This document shows positions 1 to 6,077 of a stretch of DNA of 6,077 nt, piece after piece. The stretch is from Paramuribaculum sp. GTDB taxonomy: Bacteria; Bacteroidota; Bacteroidia; Bacteroidales; Muribaculaceae. The stretch spans positions 1 through 6,077 of the forward strand of contig JAIDQW010000011.1 in NCBI GenBank assembly GCA_029062075.1, read 5' to 3'. How positions within the stretch are numbered: the stretch's first letter is position 1; each line of letters opens with the position of its first letter. A model generated the notes under the pieces. It worked only from the letters and a program-made list of their open reading frames with translations, searched no databases and was not told where the DNA came from. The position numbers and the translations under genes were made by a program.

Positions 1-713
1 GTATTGTTTACCTCATGGGCTATTATTCGTATGACCTTGCCGTAAGCTTCTTTTTCCGCATTTCTAACCTCATCTGTAAGCACCTCAACGGTGATGAACG
101 GTCTTGTAAAACCGGTTTCCATAAAGCTCAGACGGGATATGCGCACAATCATATTGTCGCTGAGTCGCACTGTTGCAGTCTGACCCTGAGCTACTTCACC
201 TATTGCCCGTGGCAGTTCGCCGGCAAGTGCTTCCGGCATTTTCCCGATTGCGGTCTCCTCATCTGTATTCATCAGGGCAAGCATCGCGGGATTGGCATGG
301 GTGATTGCACCGTCAAAGTCCAGGATGGCAATGCCGGAAGGAGATGATTGGATAAGAAGTTGCAGAAAATGATTCTGCTCCATGTTTTTTATGCGCTCCT
401 GCTTTAGGGAGTCTATCATTTTATTGAACAGCCCCACAAGTTTGTCGGCATCCTTCTGACCAACTTTCACAAGACGGCTGCTGAAATCCTGGGTTCTGAC
501 CAGCTCCATACCCCCGAAAATAGCGTTTATAGGGCGAAGCAGATTAAGGTAGATAAATCTTAGCAATAGCAATAGCACCAAGCAGATACCCCCGGCATAC
601 AGGCGTATATCGGAAACTGAAGCGGTAAGTATCAGTTTGGGTGATGCTATGATTGCAATTGTTATTCCCAGAATGAGAATAACTATAACGGCAAAAATCC
701 ATTTGGCTCTCAT
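1..713 (-). CDS. NtrY-like membrane sensor histidine kinase (partial, 3' end beyond the window)
   Basis: My own translation of the minus strand from position 713 stays open for 237 codons to the window edge. Residues 5-23 and about 38-56 are hydrophobic and read as two membrane helices. Only about 14 residues lie between them, so there is no real periplasmic sensor domain. A HAMP-like linker follows (about 57-110, with LLRPINAIFGGM), then a PAS-like domain (about 115-210, with SSPSGIAILDFDGAITHANP). The H-box begins at the very end: RIIAHEVNN, with His233 as the predicted phosphorylated residue. The rest of the dimerization helices and the ATPase domain are cut off. The ATG overlaps the stop of the upstream response regulator as ATGA, which fixes the start and suggests translational coupling. 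By family knowledge it would phosphorylate that regulator. The signal is unknown; with so little periplasmic sequence, sensing through the membrane or the PAS domain is my inference. Confidence 0.93.
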   Translation of the reverse strand, partial: MRAKWIFAVIVILILGITIAIIASPKLILTASVSDIRLYAGGICLVLLLLLRFIYLNLLRPINAIFGGMELVRTQDFSSRLVKVGQKDADKLVGLFNKMIDSLKQERIKNMEQNHFLQLLIQSSPSGIAILDFDGAITHANPAMLALMNTDEETAIGKMPEALAGELPRAIGEVAQGQTATVRLSDNMIVRISRLSFMETGFTRPFITVEVLTDEVRNAEKEAYGKVIRIIAHEVNN

Positions 714-2065
714 TGAATGCTCGGTTTGTCAGGGTTAATACCTAATTTTTCCATTCTGCGGTATAGCGACTGTCGGGTTATGCCAAGAGCCTCTGCAACT
801 CGGGTCAGATTTCCCGAATGTTTGTCAAGGGCTGAGACTATAGCGTTGCGTTCAAGGTCTTCGAGAGTTGCGCCTGAAAGGTTCTGTGCGGTTGGCACTC
901 TTGCCTCGGGTAGCGAGGATGCTATGAAATCTTCTGTGTCAAGGCGAGATGATCCGCTCACAATCATGGTGCGTTCTATCATGTTCTTTAGCTCCCTGAT
1001 ATTTCCCGGATACGGCTGTTTCGTCAGCCAGGTCATGGCGTCAGAAGTGATTTCCGGCATTCCTGTTCCGGTTGCTTCTGCATTAAGGCGGGCGAAGTGA
1101 TTCACAAGCAAGGGGATATCTTCTCGCCTTTCGCGGAGCGGCGGTAGCTTCAGCGTTATAAGATTTATGCGGTAATAAAGGTCTTCGCGGAAAGTGTGGT
1201 CAGCTACCATTGCGGGCAAATCGGCATTTGTGGCGCAGATCACCCTGATATCTACCTTGCGGGGCTTGCTGTCGCCGAGTGCCTCAAATGTGTGCTGTTG
1301 GAGCACTCTCAGCATCTTGACCTGAGATGCCGGGTCAAGATCACCTATCTCGTCAAGAAAAATTGTGCCTTTGTCTGCCATCTCGAAGCGACCTTTGCGT
1401 GCGCTCACAGCTCCCGTAAAAGCACCCTTGGTGTGACCGAACATTTCGCTCTCGAAGAGTGACTGCGATATGCCTCCTAAGTTTACCATTACAAACGGTG
1501 CCTTGGCGCGAGGGCTGTTTATGTGAATCGCATTGGCTATGAGCTCTTTTCCGGTACCGTTTTCACCTAATATCAGCACCGGAGCGCTTGTCGGGGCTAC
1601 TCGCTCTGCAGTTTTGAGCACATCGGTGATAGACTGACTTTTACCTATAATACCGTTGCGGTCAAATTTCCCGGTTCCAACAATATCGTGCTTGGTGTCT
1701 GTCAGTGTCAGGGCAGTACGGATTCTCTCCAGCAACAGCTGGTTGTTCCACGGCTTGGTGATGAAGTCGAAAGCTCCCGCCTGTATTCCAGCCACTGCGA
1801 GGGGGATGCTACCCCATGCGGTCATTAAGATTACGGGTGTGTCCGGTTGAAATATCTTGCATTTCTGAAGCAGCTCCAGACCCTCATCGCCGCTTGTGCC
1901 GCGTGAGTAGTTCATATCCATGATTATCAGGCGGAACTCGATATTGCGCACCAGATCAATCGCTTCTTCAGGGGTTGCTGCTAAACTCACCTCGTAGCCG
2001 GCACGCCGCAAAAGCACGCTCAGCGACAACCGTATAGCCTTATCATCATCTATTATCAGTATCAT
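710..2065 (-). CDS. Sigma-54-dependent NtrC/ZraR-type response regulator
   Basis: This 451-residue protein has the full three-domain NtrC layout. The receiver domain (1-120) has the acidic cluster D6-D8, phosphoacceptor D50, T82 and K104. The AAA+ sigma-54 interaction domain (about 138-370) shows Walker A GENGTGKE (167-174), an intact GAFTGA loop (214-219), Walker B GTIFLDEIGDL (D238, E239), the arginine-finger region FREDLYYRIN (292-301) and sensor II PGNIREL (353-359). A Fis-type helix-turn-helix closes the protein (about 402-443, with VAEALGITRQSLYRRMEKLG). An intact GAFTGA means it should remodel sigma-54 RNA polymerase. The receiver has a small insertion after D50 (MNYSRGTSGDEG), which I recall from Bacteroidota regulators of this kind. 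The start is firm because MILIIDDD is the canonical receiver opening. It lies 6 bases after the ATPase gene and overlaps the kinase gene by 4. The likely target is the adjacent export operon (inference); the target promoter is not in the window. Confidence 0.97.
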   Translation of the reverse strand: MILIIDDDKAIRLSLSVLLRRAGYEVSLAATPEEAIDLVRNIEFRLIIMDMNYSRGTSGDEGLELLQKCKIFQPDTPVILMTAWGSIPLAVAGIQAGAFDFITKPWNNQLLLERIRTALTLTDTKHDIVGTGKFDRNGIIGKSQSITDVLKTAERVAPTSAPVLILGENGTGKELIANAIHINSPRAKAPFVMVNLGGISQSLFESEMFGHTKGAFTGAVSARKGRFEMADKGTIFLDEIGDLDPASQVKMLRVLQQHTFEALGDSKPRKVDIRVICATNADLPAMVADHTFREDLYYRINLITLKLPPLRERREDIPLLVNHFARLNAEATGTGMPEITSDAMTWLTKQPYPGNIRELKNMIERTMIVSGSSRLDTEDFIASSLPEARVPTAQNLSGATLEDLERNAIVSALDKHSGNLTRVAEALGITRQSLYRRMEKLGINPDKPSIQ

Positions 2066-2067
2066 AG

Positions 2068-2073
2068 TCCTTT
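2068..2073 (-). promoter_or_regulatory. Shine-Dalgarno-like AAAGGA before the response regulator, overlapping the ATPase stop codon
   Basis: Read on the minus strand, the junction is TAA AGGACT ATG. The AAAGGA uses the last two bases of the ATPase stop codon and leaves only two bases before the regulator's ATG. That is closer than usual, and Bacteroidota rely little on Shine-Dalgarno pairing, so its strength is doubtful. The arrangement still fits termination-reinitiation coupling between the two genes. Confidence 0.4.
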
Positions 2074-3274
2074 ATCTATCCATTAATAACCATCTTGGTA
2101 TATCCACTATTCTTATACCCTCGTAATCTGTTTCTTCATTACGGGTACGTGCAAGCAGTAGTTTTGGGTAAGCGTCGCGTATCTGCAACAACGGTTCCAC
2201 TTCTCGTATGAAGGTCGTTTCTGCTGAAACATCGCCACTCACCTGTATGTACATTTTCTCACCGCCTTTCATGGCAACGAAGTCTATCTCTTTCCGGTAC
2301 AGCTTGCCTACATACACCTCGTATCCACGTCGCAGCAATTCTATGAACACTATGTTTTCAAGCATACGTCCCCGGTCCATGTTTCTTTTACCAAGCTCTG
2401 CAAAGCGTATCCCGGTGTCTGCAAGATAGTATTTGCTCAATGATTGCAGATAGGTTTTCCCCTTCACATCATAGCGTTTAGCTTCGTAAAACACAAAAGC
2501 GTTGCACAGATAGTTGATATAATTTCCTACTGTCATGTGGTTAGTCGATGTTCCATTATTTGTCAGTGCGCTACTTATATTCCGTGATGACGAAATGTTG
2601 CTGATATTATCCATAAGATAATGACTCACACGTTTCATCATCGTAGGGTTGCCAAGCTTGTATTTCTCTACAAGGTCACGGATAAGTATTGTTTCGTAAA
2701 CGTCACGGATATATTTCTCCCTATCCGCTGTCCTTGAATAAGGATATGCCCCTGACAGACCACCTGTTTGAATATAATCAGTAAAAGCTTCTTGCATATT
2801 GCTATCTGCTATATCAAAGTATGTGCAATATTCTTTGAAACTGAACGGGAAAACATGTATCTCGATATGGCGACCTGTAAACAGAGTAGCAAGATCGCTG
2901 CTCAAAAGAAAAGCATTGGAGCCTGTTAGGTATATATCATACCTTTCTTCTGAATGCAGGCTGTTTATGGCAAGCTCAAATCCCTCACATAGCTGCACCT
3001 CATCAATCATAAGATAGTTGTTGCCCCCCTCCTTATATTGCTCCTCCACATACTCATTAAGAGCATGGTATTCTTTTAGCTTTTCAAAGCGAAGCTTAGT
3101 CAGGTCAATTACAATGATATTTGCTGTCGAATCAATCTTATGGATATAATCGGCAAAAGCACTCAGAAGCTTTGATTTTCCTGAACGTCTGATGCCGGTC
3201 ACAATCTTTATATCGGGAGTATTCATTACTCCTGATAATTGATTGATATAGTGAGGTCTGCTAATTAGTCTCAT
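2072..3274 (-). CDS. AAA_14/DUF4143 family ATPase
   Basis: This 400-residue protein is close to the usual length of its family and looks intact. The N-terminal P-loop ATPase domain (about 1-200) has Walker A VTGIRRSGKSKLL (K33, S34), Walker B NYLMIDEVQL (D91, E92), the family's YLTGSNAFLLSS block (115-126) and FTGRHIEI (132-139). The DUF4143 domain follows (about 200-390). It has the conserved RGRMLENIVFIELLRRGYEV stretch (301-320), KEIDFVAMK (328-336) and YIQVS (342-346), a fold related to PD-(D/E)XK nucleases. Here the expected E-x-K is Q-V-S, so cleavage activity is unlikely. I see no signal peptide or membrane segment, so it is presumably cytoplasmic. The biological role of the family is not settled and I assign none. 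It is preceded by its own promoter candidate and followed after 6 bases by the regulator. Three 60-base lines counted by hand (2521, 2821, 2941) have 22, 23 and 28 G+C, against 30 and 32 in single lines of the TolC and regulator genes, hinting at separate acquisition. Confidence 0.93.
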   Translation of the reverse strand: MRLISRPHYINQLSGVMNTPDIKIVTGIRRSGKSKLLSAFADYIHKIDSTANIIVIDLTKLRFEKLKEYHALNEYVEEQYKEGGNNYLMIDEVQLCEGFELAINSLHSEERYDIYLTGSNAFLLSSDLATLFTGRHIEIHVFPFSFKEYCTYFDIADSNMQEAFTDYIQTGGLSGAYPYSRTADREKYIRDVYETILIRDLVEKYKLGNPTMMKRVSHYLMDNISNISSSRNISSALTNNGTSTNHMTVGNYINYLCNAFVFYEAKRYDVKGKTYLQSLSKYYLADTGIRFAELGKRNMDRGRMLENIVFIELLRRGYEVYVGKLYRKEIDFVAMKGGEKMYIQVSGDVSAETTFIREVEPLLQIRDAYPKLLLARTRNEETDYEGIRIVDIPRWLLMDR

Positions 3275-3323
3275 TCTTGCCCGTTTTACAAACTGAAAAA
3301 TATTTTAATTTTGGAAAACAGAG

Positions 3324-3331
3324 CAAAGTTA
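3324..3331 (-). promoter_or_regulatory. Bacteroidota-type promoter -7 element TAACTTTG for the ATPase gene
   Basis: On the minus strand the gap upstream of the ATPase gene contains TAACTTTG, an exact match to the TAnnTTTG -7 element of the Bacteroides primary sigma factor. It is followed by CTC and lies about 50 bases before the ATG. The partner TTTG box near -33 is poor: GTTC (3351-3354) sits at a 19-base spacing, and TTTA (3356-3359) is a better match but lies 24 bases upstream. The call therefore rests mainly on the -7 box and its place in the only real intergenic gap. Transcription from here could cover the ATPase, regulator and kinase genes. Confidence 0.55.
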
Positions 3332-3375
3332 CGAAAAGTTCTTTGATTGGAGAACTAAATGGAATCAATACTTAA

Positions 3376-3391
3376 GGCTTTATTGCAAGCC
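3376..3391 (-). terminator. Weak hairpin just after the TolC-like gene, possible terminator
   Basis: Starting 3 bases after the channel gene's stop codon, the minus strand reads GGCTT, a six-base loop GCAATA, then AAGCC: a perfect 5-bp stem. It is followed by TTAAGTATT, not a solid T-run. The stem is short and the tail poor, so it may be only an attenuator or 3'-end stabiliser. Its place between the exporter genes and the ATPase promoter fits a transcription-unit boundary. Confidence 0.3.
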
Positions 3392-3394
3392 GCG

Positions 3395-4867
3395 TCAGTT
3401 TTTGACGATTTTGTCAATGTCAGCCTCAATGCCGGTGCCCTTTTCATAGTCCCACAGGGTAAGGGAACGGAGCTGATAGAAGTAGAGCCAGTAGCGGTAG
3501 AGCTCGTTGATATACTGCTGACGGCTTTCATCTTTCTTTACCTGAGAGTCATTCAGGTCAAGGGTTGAGATTCTGCCTATCATAAAGGTCTCCACATTGG
3601 TGTTATAGCGTTTCTGGGCTATCAGGGAGGCTTGGTCGGCTATGTGAACCTGTTGCTGCTGGTTGGTGAATCGTTCTACAAGGATAAACAGGTCCTGGTT
3701 GAAGTTCTGGGTCTCCTGACGCAGACGGCTCTCCACAACCTGGCGATTGCTCTCCGCCACTTTTACTTTGCCTCGGCGTTTGCCCCAGTCCAGCAGGGGA
3801 ATACTTACACCAACCTCCACTATCTGGTTGTCTTTCAAACCCCGGTATGCGTCCCCGAATTTGCGGTCGGTTCCGGTATATCCCACCTGGGCGAAGAGAT
3901 TTATCTCTCTCATGTTTGCCTTGGCTTTAGCTACTTCGTATTCGGCCTCAAGCTGGCGACGGCGCAGATTCTTGGCGAATTTATTGTTTGTGAGCGCTTT
4001 ATCCAGGGCATTGGCATAGGTTATTTCCACCGAAGGTACTCGGGTAGGGGCTTCCGGCTCAAGTTCTATATCCTCGCCGAAATCAAGATATGAGCGCAGA
4101 GTAAACATATTGCTCTTGAAGTTGCTAAGGCAGTCTGTAAGGTCGGAGTTGGCGTTCAGCAGGTTAAGCTCCATCTGTAGCAGATCGTTCTCGCTTATCT
4201 GAACCATGCGCCGCTTCTCTTTAGCTACCTCATAGAGTTTGGTGGCGTTTTCAAGGTTCTGTGTGGCGATATCAACATTCTCGCGAGCCATCAGCAGATT
4301 GAAAAAGTAGCTGATGGCGTTGATCGCTACGGTTTCAGATGCTGAAAGAAAGCCTGCTTTTGCTTCGGCATATCTCACCGGCTCTATCTTTCTGTTCCAT
4401 TTCACGGAATTGACACCGAAAATGGGCTGATTGAGGGTCAGAGCCACCGGAATACTCATGAAACGGTTGTACTTGTCATCGCTAAGCTGCCTGAGGAAAT
4501 CAATGGAACTGTTGAGCGATAGCGTTCCCCCTGTAGGCCATATCTTCTGGCTGAGCGAAAGCTCACCGCTCATTTCCAGATAGTTGTTGCGTACAAAGCT
4601 GTAGTTGCCCTCTGCATTCATATATGAACTGTACTGCTTTCGGTACGATGGGACGGTTGCCTTGAAGTTGATTTCAGGAAGCAGGTCGGCGCGATAAGTA
4701 CGGTATTCCCAGTATGAACTGCGAAGCTCGTTAAGAGCAACTGCCGCATCTACGCTCTTTGCACGGGCGCGGATAATAGCTTCTTCAAGGGTGAGCCGAA
4801 TGGTTTCGGCTCCCCCTGAGGATACTATTGAAGCAAAAAGTGCAAATATTAAAAATTTTCTTTTCAT
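3395..4867 (-). CDS. TolC-family outer-membrane efflux channel
   Basis: The protein has 490 residues, normal for the outer-membrane efflux protein family. It opens with a signal peptide (MKRKFLIFALFASIVSSGGA, likely cut near residue 20) with no lipobox cysteine, so it is probably not acylated. The mature part shows the duplicated TolC plan. Repeat one has a helix at about 24-60, a beta section around 64-150 including VALTLNQPIFGVNSVKW (141-157), and long helices to about 260. Repeat two has a helix at about 280-320, beta strands at 322-358 and GVSIPLLDWGKRRGKV (353-368), the classic strand-to-helix motif, then helices to about 470. I place the start at 4867. An in-frame ATG 18 codons upstream (4921) would overlap the permease gene and put a charged tail before the signal peptide. 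The real start lies 5 bases after the permease stop, so the two are co-transcribed. It would be the outer-membrane exit duct for the exporter; the substrate is unknown. Confidence 0.95.
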   Translation of the reverse strand: MKRKFLIFALFASIVSSGGAETIRLTLEEAIIRARAKSVDAAVALNELRSSYWEYRTYRADLLPEINFKATVPSYRKQYSSYMNAEGNYSFVRNNYLEMSGELSLSQKIWPTGGTLSLNSSIDFLRQLSDDKYNRFMSIPVALTLNQPIFGVNSVKWNRKIEPVRYAEAKAGFLSASETVAINAISYFFNLLMARENVDIATQNLENATKLYEVAKEKRRMVQISENDLLQMELNLLNANSDLTDCLSNFKSNMFTLRSYLDFGEDIELEPEAPTRVPSVEITYANALDKALTNNKFAKNLRRRQLEAEYEVAKAKANMREINLFAQVGYTGTDRKFGDAYRGLKDNQIVEVGVSIPLLDWGKRRGKVKVAESNRQVVESRLRQETQNFNQDLFILVERFTNQQQQVHIADQASLIAQKRYNTNVETFMIGRISTLDLNDSQVKKDESRQQYINELYRYWLYFYQLRSLTLWDYEKGTGIEADIDKIVKN

Positions 4868-4872
4868 GTGAA

Positions 4873-6077
4873 TTACTCGTCTTTGAGTGCCTCGGCGGGC
4901 TGGATTTTCACAGCTCTCCATGCCGGAAAAGCTATGCCCGCGAGAATTGTCAGCACAATAATACCGTATGTTATGGCTACTGTGATGACAAGACGTGAAG
5001 GCACGAAAAATTCATTTCTGATATTTGTGTTGAGCTCATAGTGGCATATCAGCCAATCACCGACAGCGGCAAGAGGTGTTACCAGAGTGAGCAGGAACAG
5101 TGCTTCTGAAACAAGGCGCAGCACTATGGATAGATTTGAAGCGCCGTTCACTTTGCGGATTGCTATTTCAGGCACGCGCTGACGGGTGCGGAACCAGAAA
5201 GTGCCGAGCAGACCGAGGAATACGCTCACGAGCATGAACACCATACAGCCTATATACTTGCGTTTGGTCACATTCATATCTCGGTTTGTTCCATCTATTT
5301 GGTCCTTATAACTATTGATAGAACTTATGAATGTGTTGTTCCTACTGTATAGCTTGTCTCTGTCTTTGTTGAAATTGCTGATGAAATCTTTTGCAGCGGA
5401 GGGCTTTACACGGACGCTTAGATATTTCCATCCGCTGTATGTTTCAGGATTGCTCTCACTCATACCCGTCACTAAAACGATATCGCGTTTATACTGTTCG
5501 GTATCGACTCGTTTCAGGTATTCAACTATGGCACCGACCTCCCTATTCTCACCGGAGTTGCCTATCTGGGCACCGACGAGCGATTCGGGATTCATGGGAT
5601 GAGACAGCCCCTTATTGTCAGCATCGAAATCTGAAATAAGAGCTTTGCCATCCTCAAGCATCTGCATAAGGTCCTCCTGACTGATTTTCGGATCCTTAGC
5701 CTTAATCCCTATCGTCTTGATATGTGAGGGAGTTATTTCTCCCGCTCTGACATTGATGTAGGCGCTGTCATCATCATTTATGAGTACGGTTGTACCCATA
5801 CGGTTCATTAATCCCGGTTCCATGCACGATGACATACTCACCGATTCAACATCAGGATTGTTTTTTATCACCTCATAAATAGCCATGCGGTCAAGATTAT
5901 CCTGTTCCTCCCCGTTTTCCACAGCTACATAACGCGAGCTGTAGTCCGGTAAAGTACCGAATTCGAGTAGGAAGGTGTTGTCGATATTATATCCTTTGGG
6001 TTCATTGACGGTCTGTGCGATTACAAAGAGGTAATCGGTGATAAACCACACTATAACACTCACGCTAAGCAGAGCTA
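4873..6077 (-). CDS. FtsX/MacB-type ABC transporter permease (partial, 5' end beyond the window)
   Basis: The reading frame is open to the right edge and gives 400 residues plus a stop. A GTG at 6061-6063 lies inside the first membrane helix (ALLSVSVIVWFITDYLFVI), so it is not the start; the true N-terminus is upstream. Counting from that GTG codon, residues 17-268 form a large periplasmic domain of the MacB_PCD kind. Three C-terminal membrane helices follow, at about 270-292, 311-339 and 358-383. The cytoplasmic loop RVPEIAIRKVNGAS (296-309) and the ending AVKIQPAEALKDE are hallmarks of FtsX-domain permeases of MacB/LolCE exporters, which do mechanotransmission rather than carry substrate across the inner membrane. 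It needs a separate ATP-binding subunit, absent from the window. The stop is 5 bases from the TolC-like gene, which supports a tripartite exporter. The substrate could be a peptide, lipid or antimicrobial; the sequence does not say. Confidence 0.94.
   Translation of the reverse strand, partial: ALLSVSVIVWFITDYLFVIAQTVNEPKGYNIDNTFLLEFGTLPDYSSRYVAVENGEEQDNLDRMAIYEVIKNNPDVESVSMSSCMEPGLMNRMGTTVLINDDDSAYINVRAGEITPSHIKTIGIKAKDPKISQEDLMQMLEDGKALISDFDADNKGLSHPMNPESLVGAQIGNSGENREVGAIVEYLKRVDTEQYKRDIVLVTGMSESNPETYSGWKYLSVRVKPSAAKDFISNFNKDRDKLYSRNNTFISSINSYKDQIDGTNRDMNVTKRKYIGCMVFMLVSVFLGLLGTFWFRTRQRVPEIAIRKVNGASNLSIVLRLVSEALFLLTLVTPLAAVGDWLICHYELNTNIRNEFFVPSRLVITVAITYGIIVLTILAGIAFPAWRAVKIQPAEALKDE

Noticed and set aside
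15..347. Plus-strand open frame of 110 codons
   Set aside because: It lies wholly opposite the kinase coding sequence, has no recognisable domain, and its composition looks like an antisense shadow.
3324..3345. Inverted arms CAAAG and CTTTG with a 12-base spacer, as a possible operator over the promoter
   Set aside because: Only five bases match in each arm and the inner part has no symmetry. One arm is just part of the TAnnTTTG element, so chance is the simpler explanation.
3383..3398. Possible sigma-54 promoter around TTGCAA in the gap after the TolC-like gene
   Set aside because: The -24 position that should hold GG reads CT on the minus strand, so only half of the motif is present. The TTGC is also part of the hairpin.
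3632..4093. Plus-strand open frame of 153 codons, the longest on that strand
   Set aside because: It is antisense to the TolC-like gene, whose protein is clearly conserved. The plus-strand translation shows no known motif and no credible start context.
4868..4921. Longer start for the TolC-like protein, 18 codons upstream
   Set aside because: It would overlap the permease gene by 49 bases and put an arginine-rich stretch before a clean signal peptide. The ATG at 4867 gives a normal secreted protein 5 bases after the permease stop.
6061..6063. GTG as the start of the permease
   Set aside because: The frame stays open to the window edge, and the hydrophobic helix continues upstream with ALLS. 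The gene is simply cut by the edge.

Overview
The window looks like chromosomal DNA from a member of the Bacteroidota, probably Bacteroidales. Three things suggest this. One is a perfect TAnnTTTG promoter element (TAACTTTG). Another is the weak or badly spaced Shine-Dalgarno sequences. The third is the family content: an FtsX/MacB-type permease, a TolC-like channel, an NtrC-type regulator, an NtrY-like kinase with an HEVNN H-box, and an AAA_14/DUF4143 ATPase. I cannot fix the genus from sequence alone.

All five genes lie on the minus strand, so transcription runs from high to low coordinates. In that order they are: (1) the C-terminal ~400 residues of an ABC-transporter permease, cut by the right edge; (2) a TolC-family outer-membrane channel starting 5 bases after the permease stop; (3) a 120-base gap holding a weak hairpin and a good candidate promoter; (4) an AAA_14/DUF4143 ATPase of unknown role; (5) a sigma-54-dependent response regulator starting 6 bases after the ATPase stop; (6) its partner histidine kinase, which overlaps the regulator by 4 bases (ATGA) and is cut by the left edge inside its phosphorylation motif.

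The permease and TolC genes are the distal part of a MacAB-TolC-like tripartite export operon. The ABC ATPase and the periplasmic adaptor are not here and probably lie beyond the right edge. The regulator-kinase pair most likely controls this export operon through a sigma-54 promoter outside the window. The odd element is the DUF4143 ATPase, a typical stand-alone accessory gene, which sits between exporter and regulator with its own promoter and very tight spacing to the regulator. The two-component genes may therefore be transcribed from the ATPase promoter.

Every open frame on the plus strand looks like a shadow of these genes. I see no RNA gene, CRISPR array, insertion sequence or attachment site. 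No gene-free stretch exceeds 120 bases. Apart from the interposed ATPase, the region is conventional, and I do not claim a new system.
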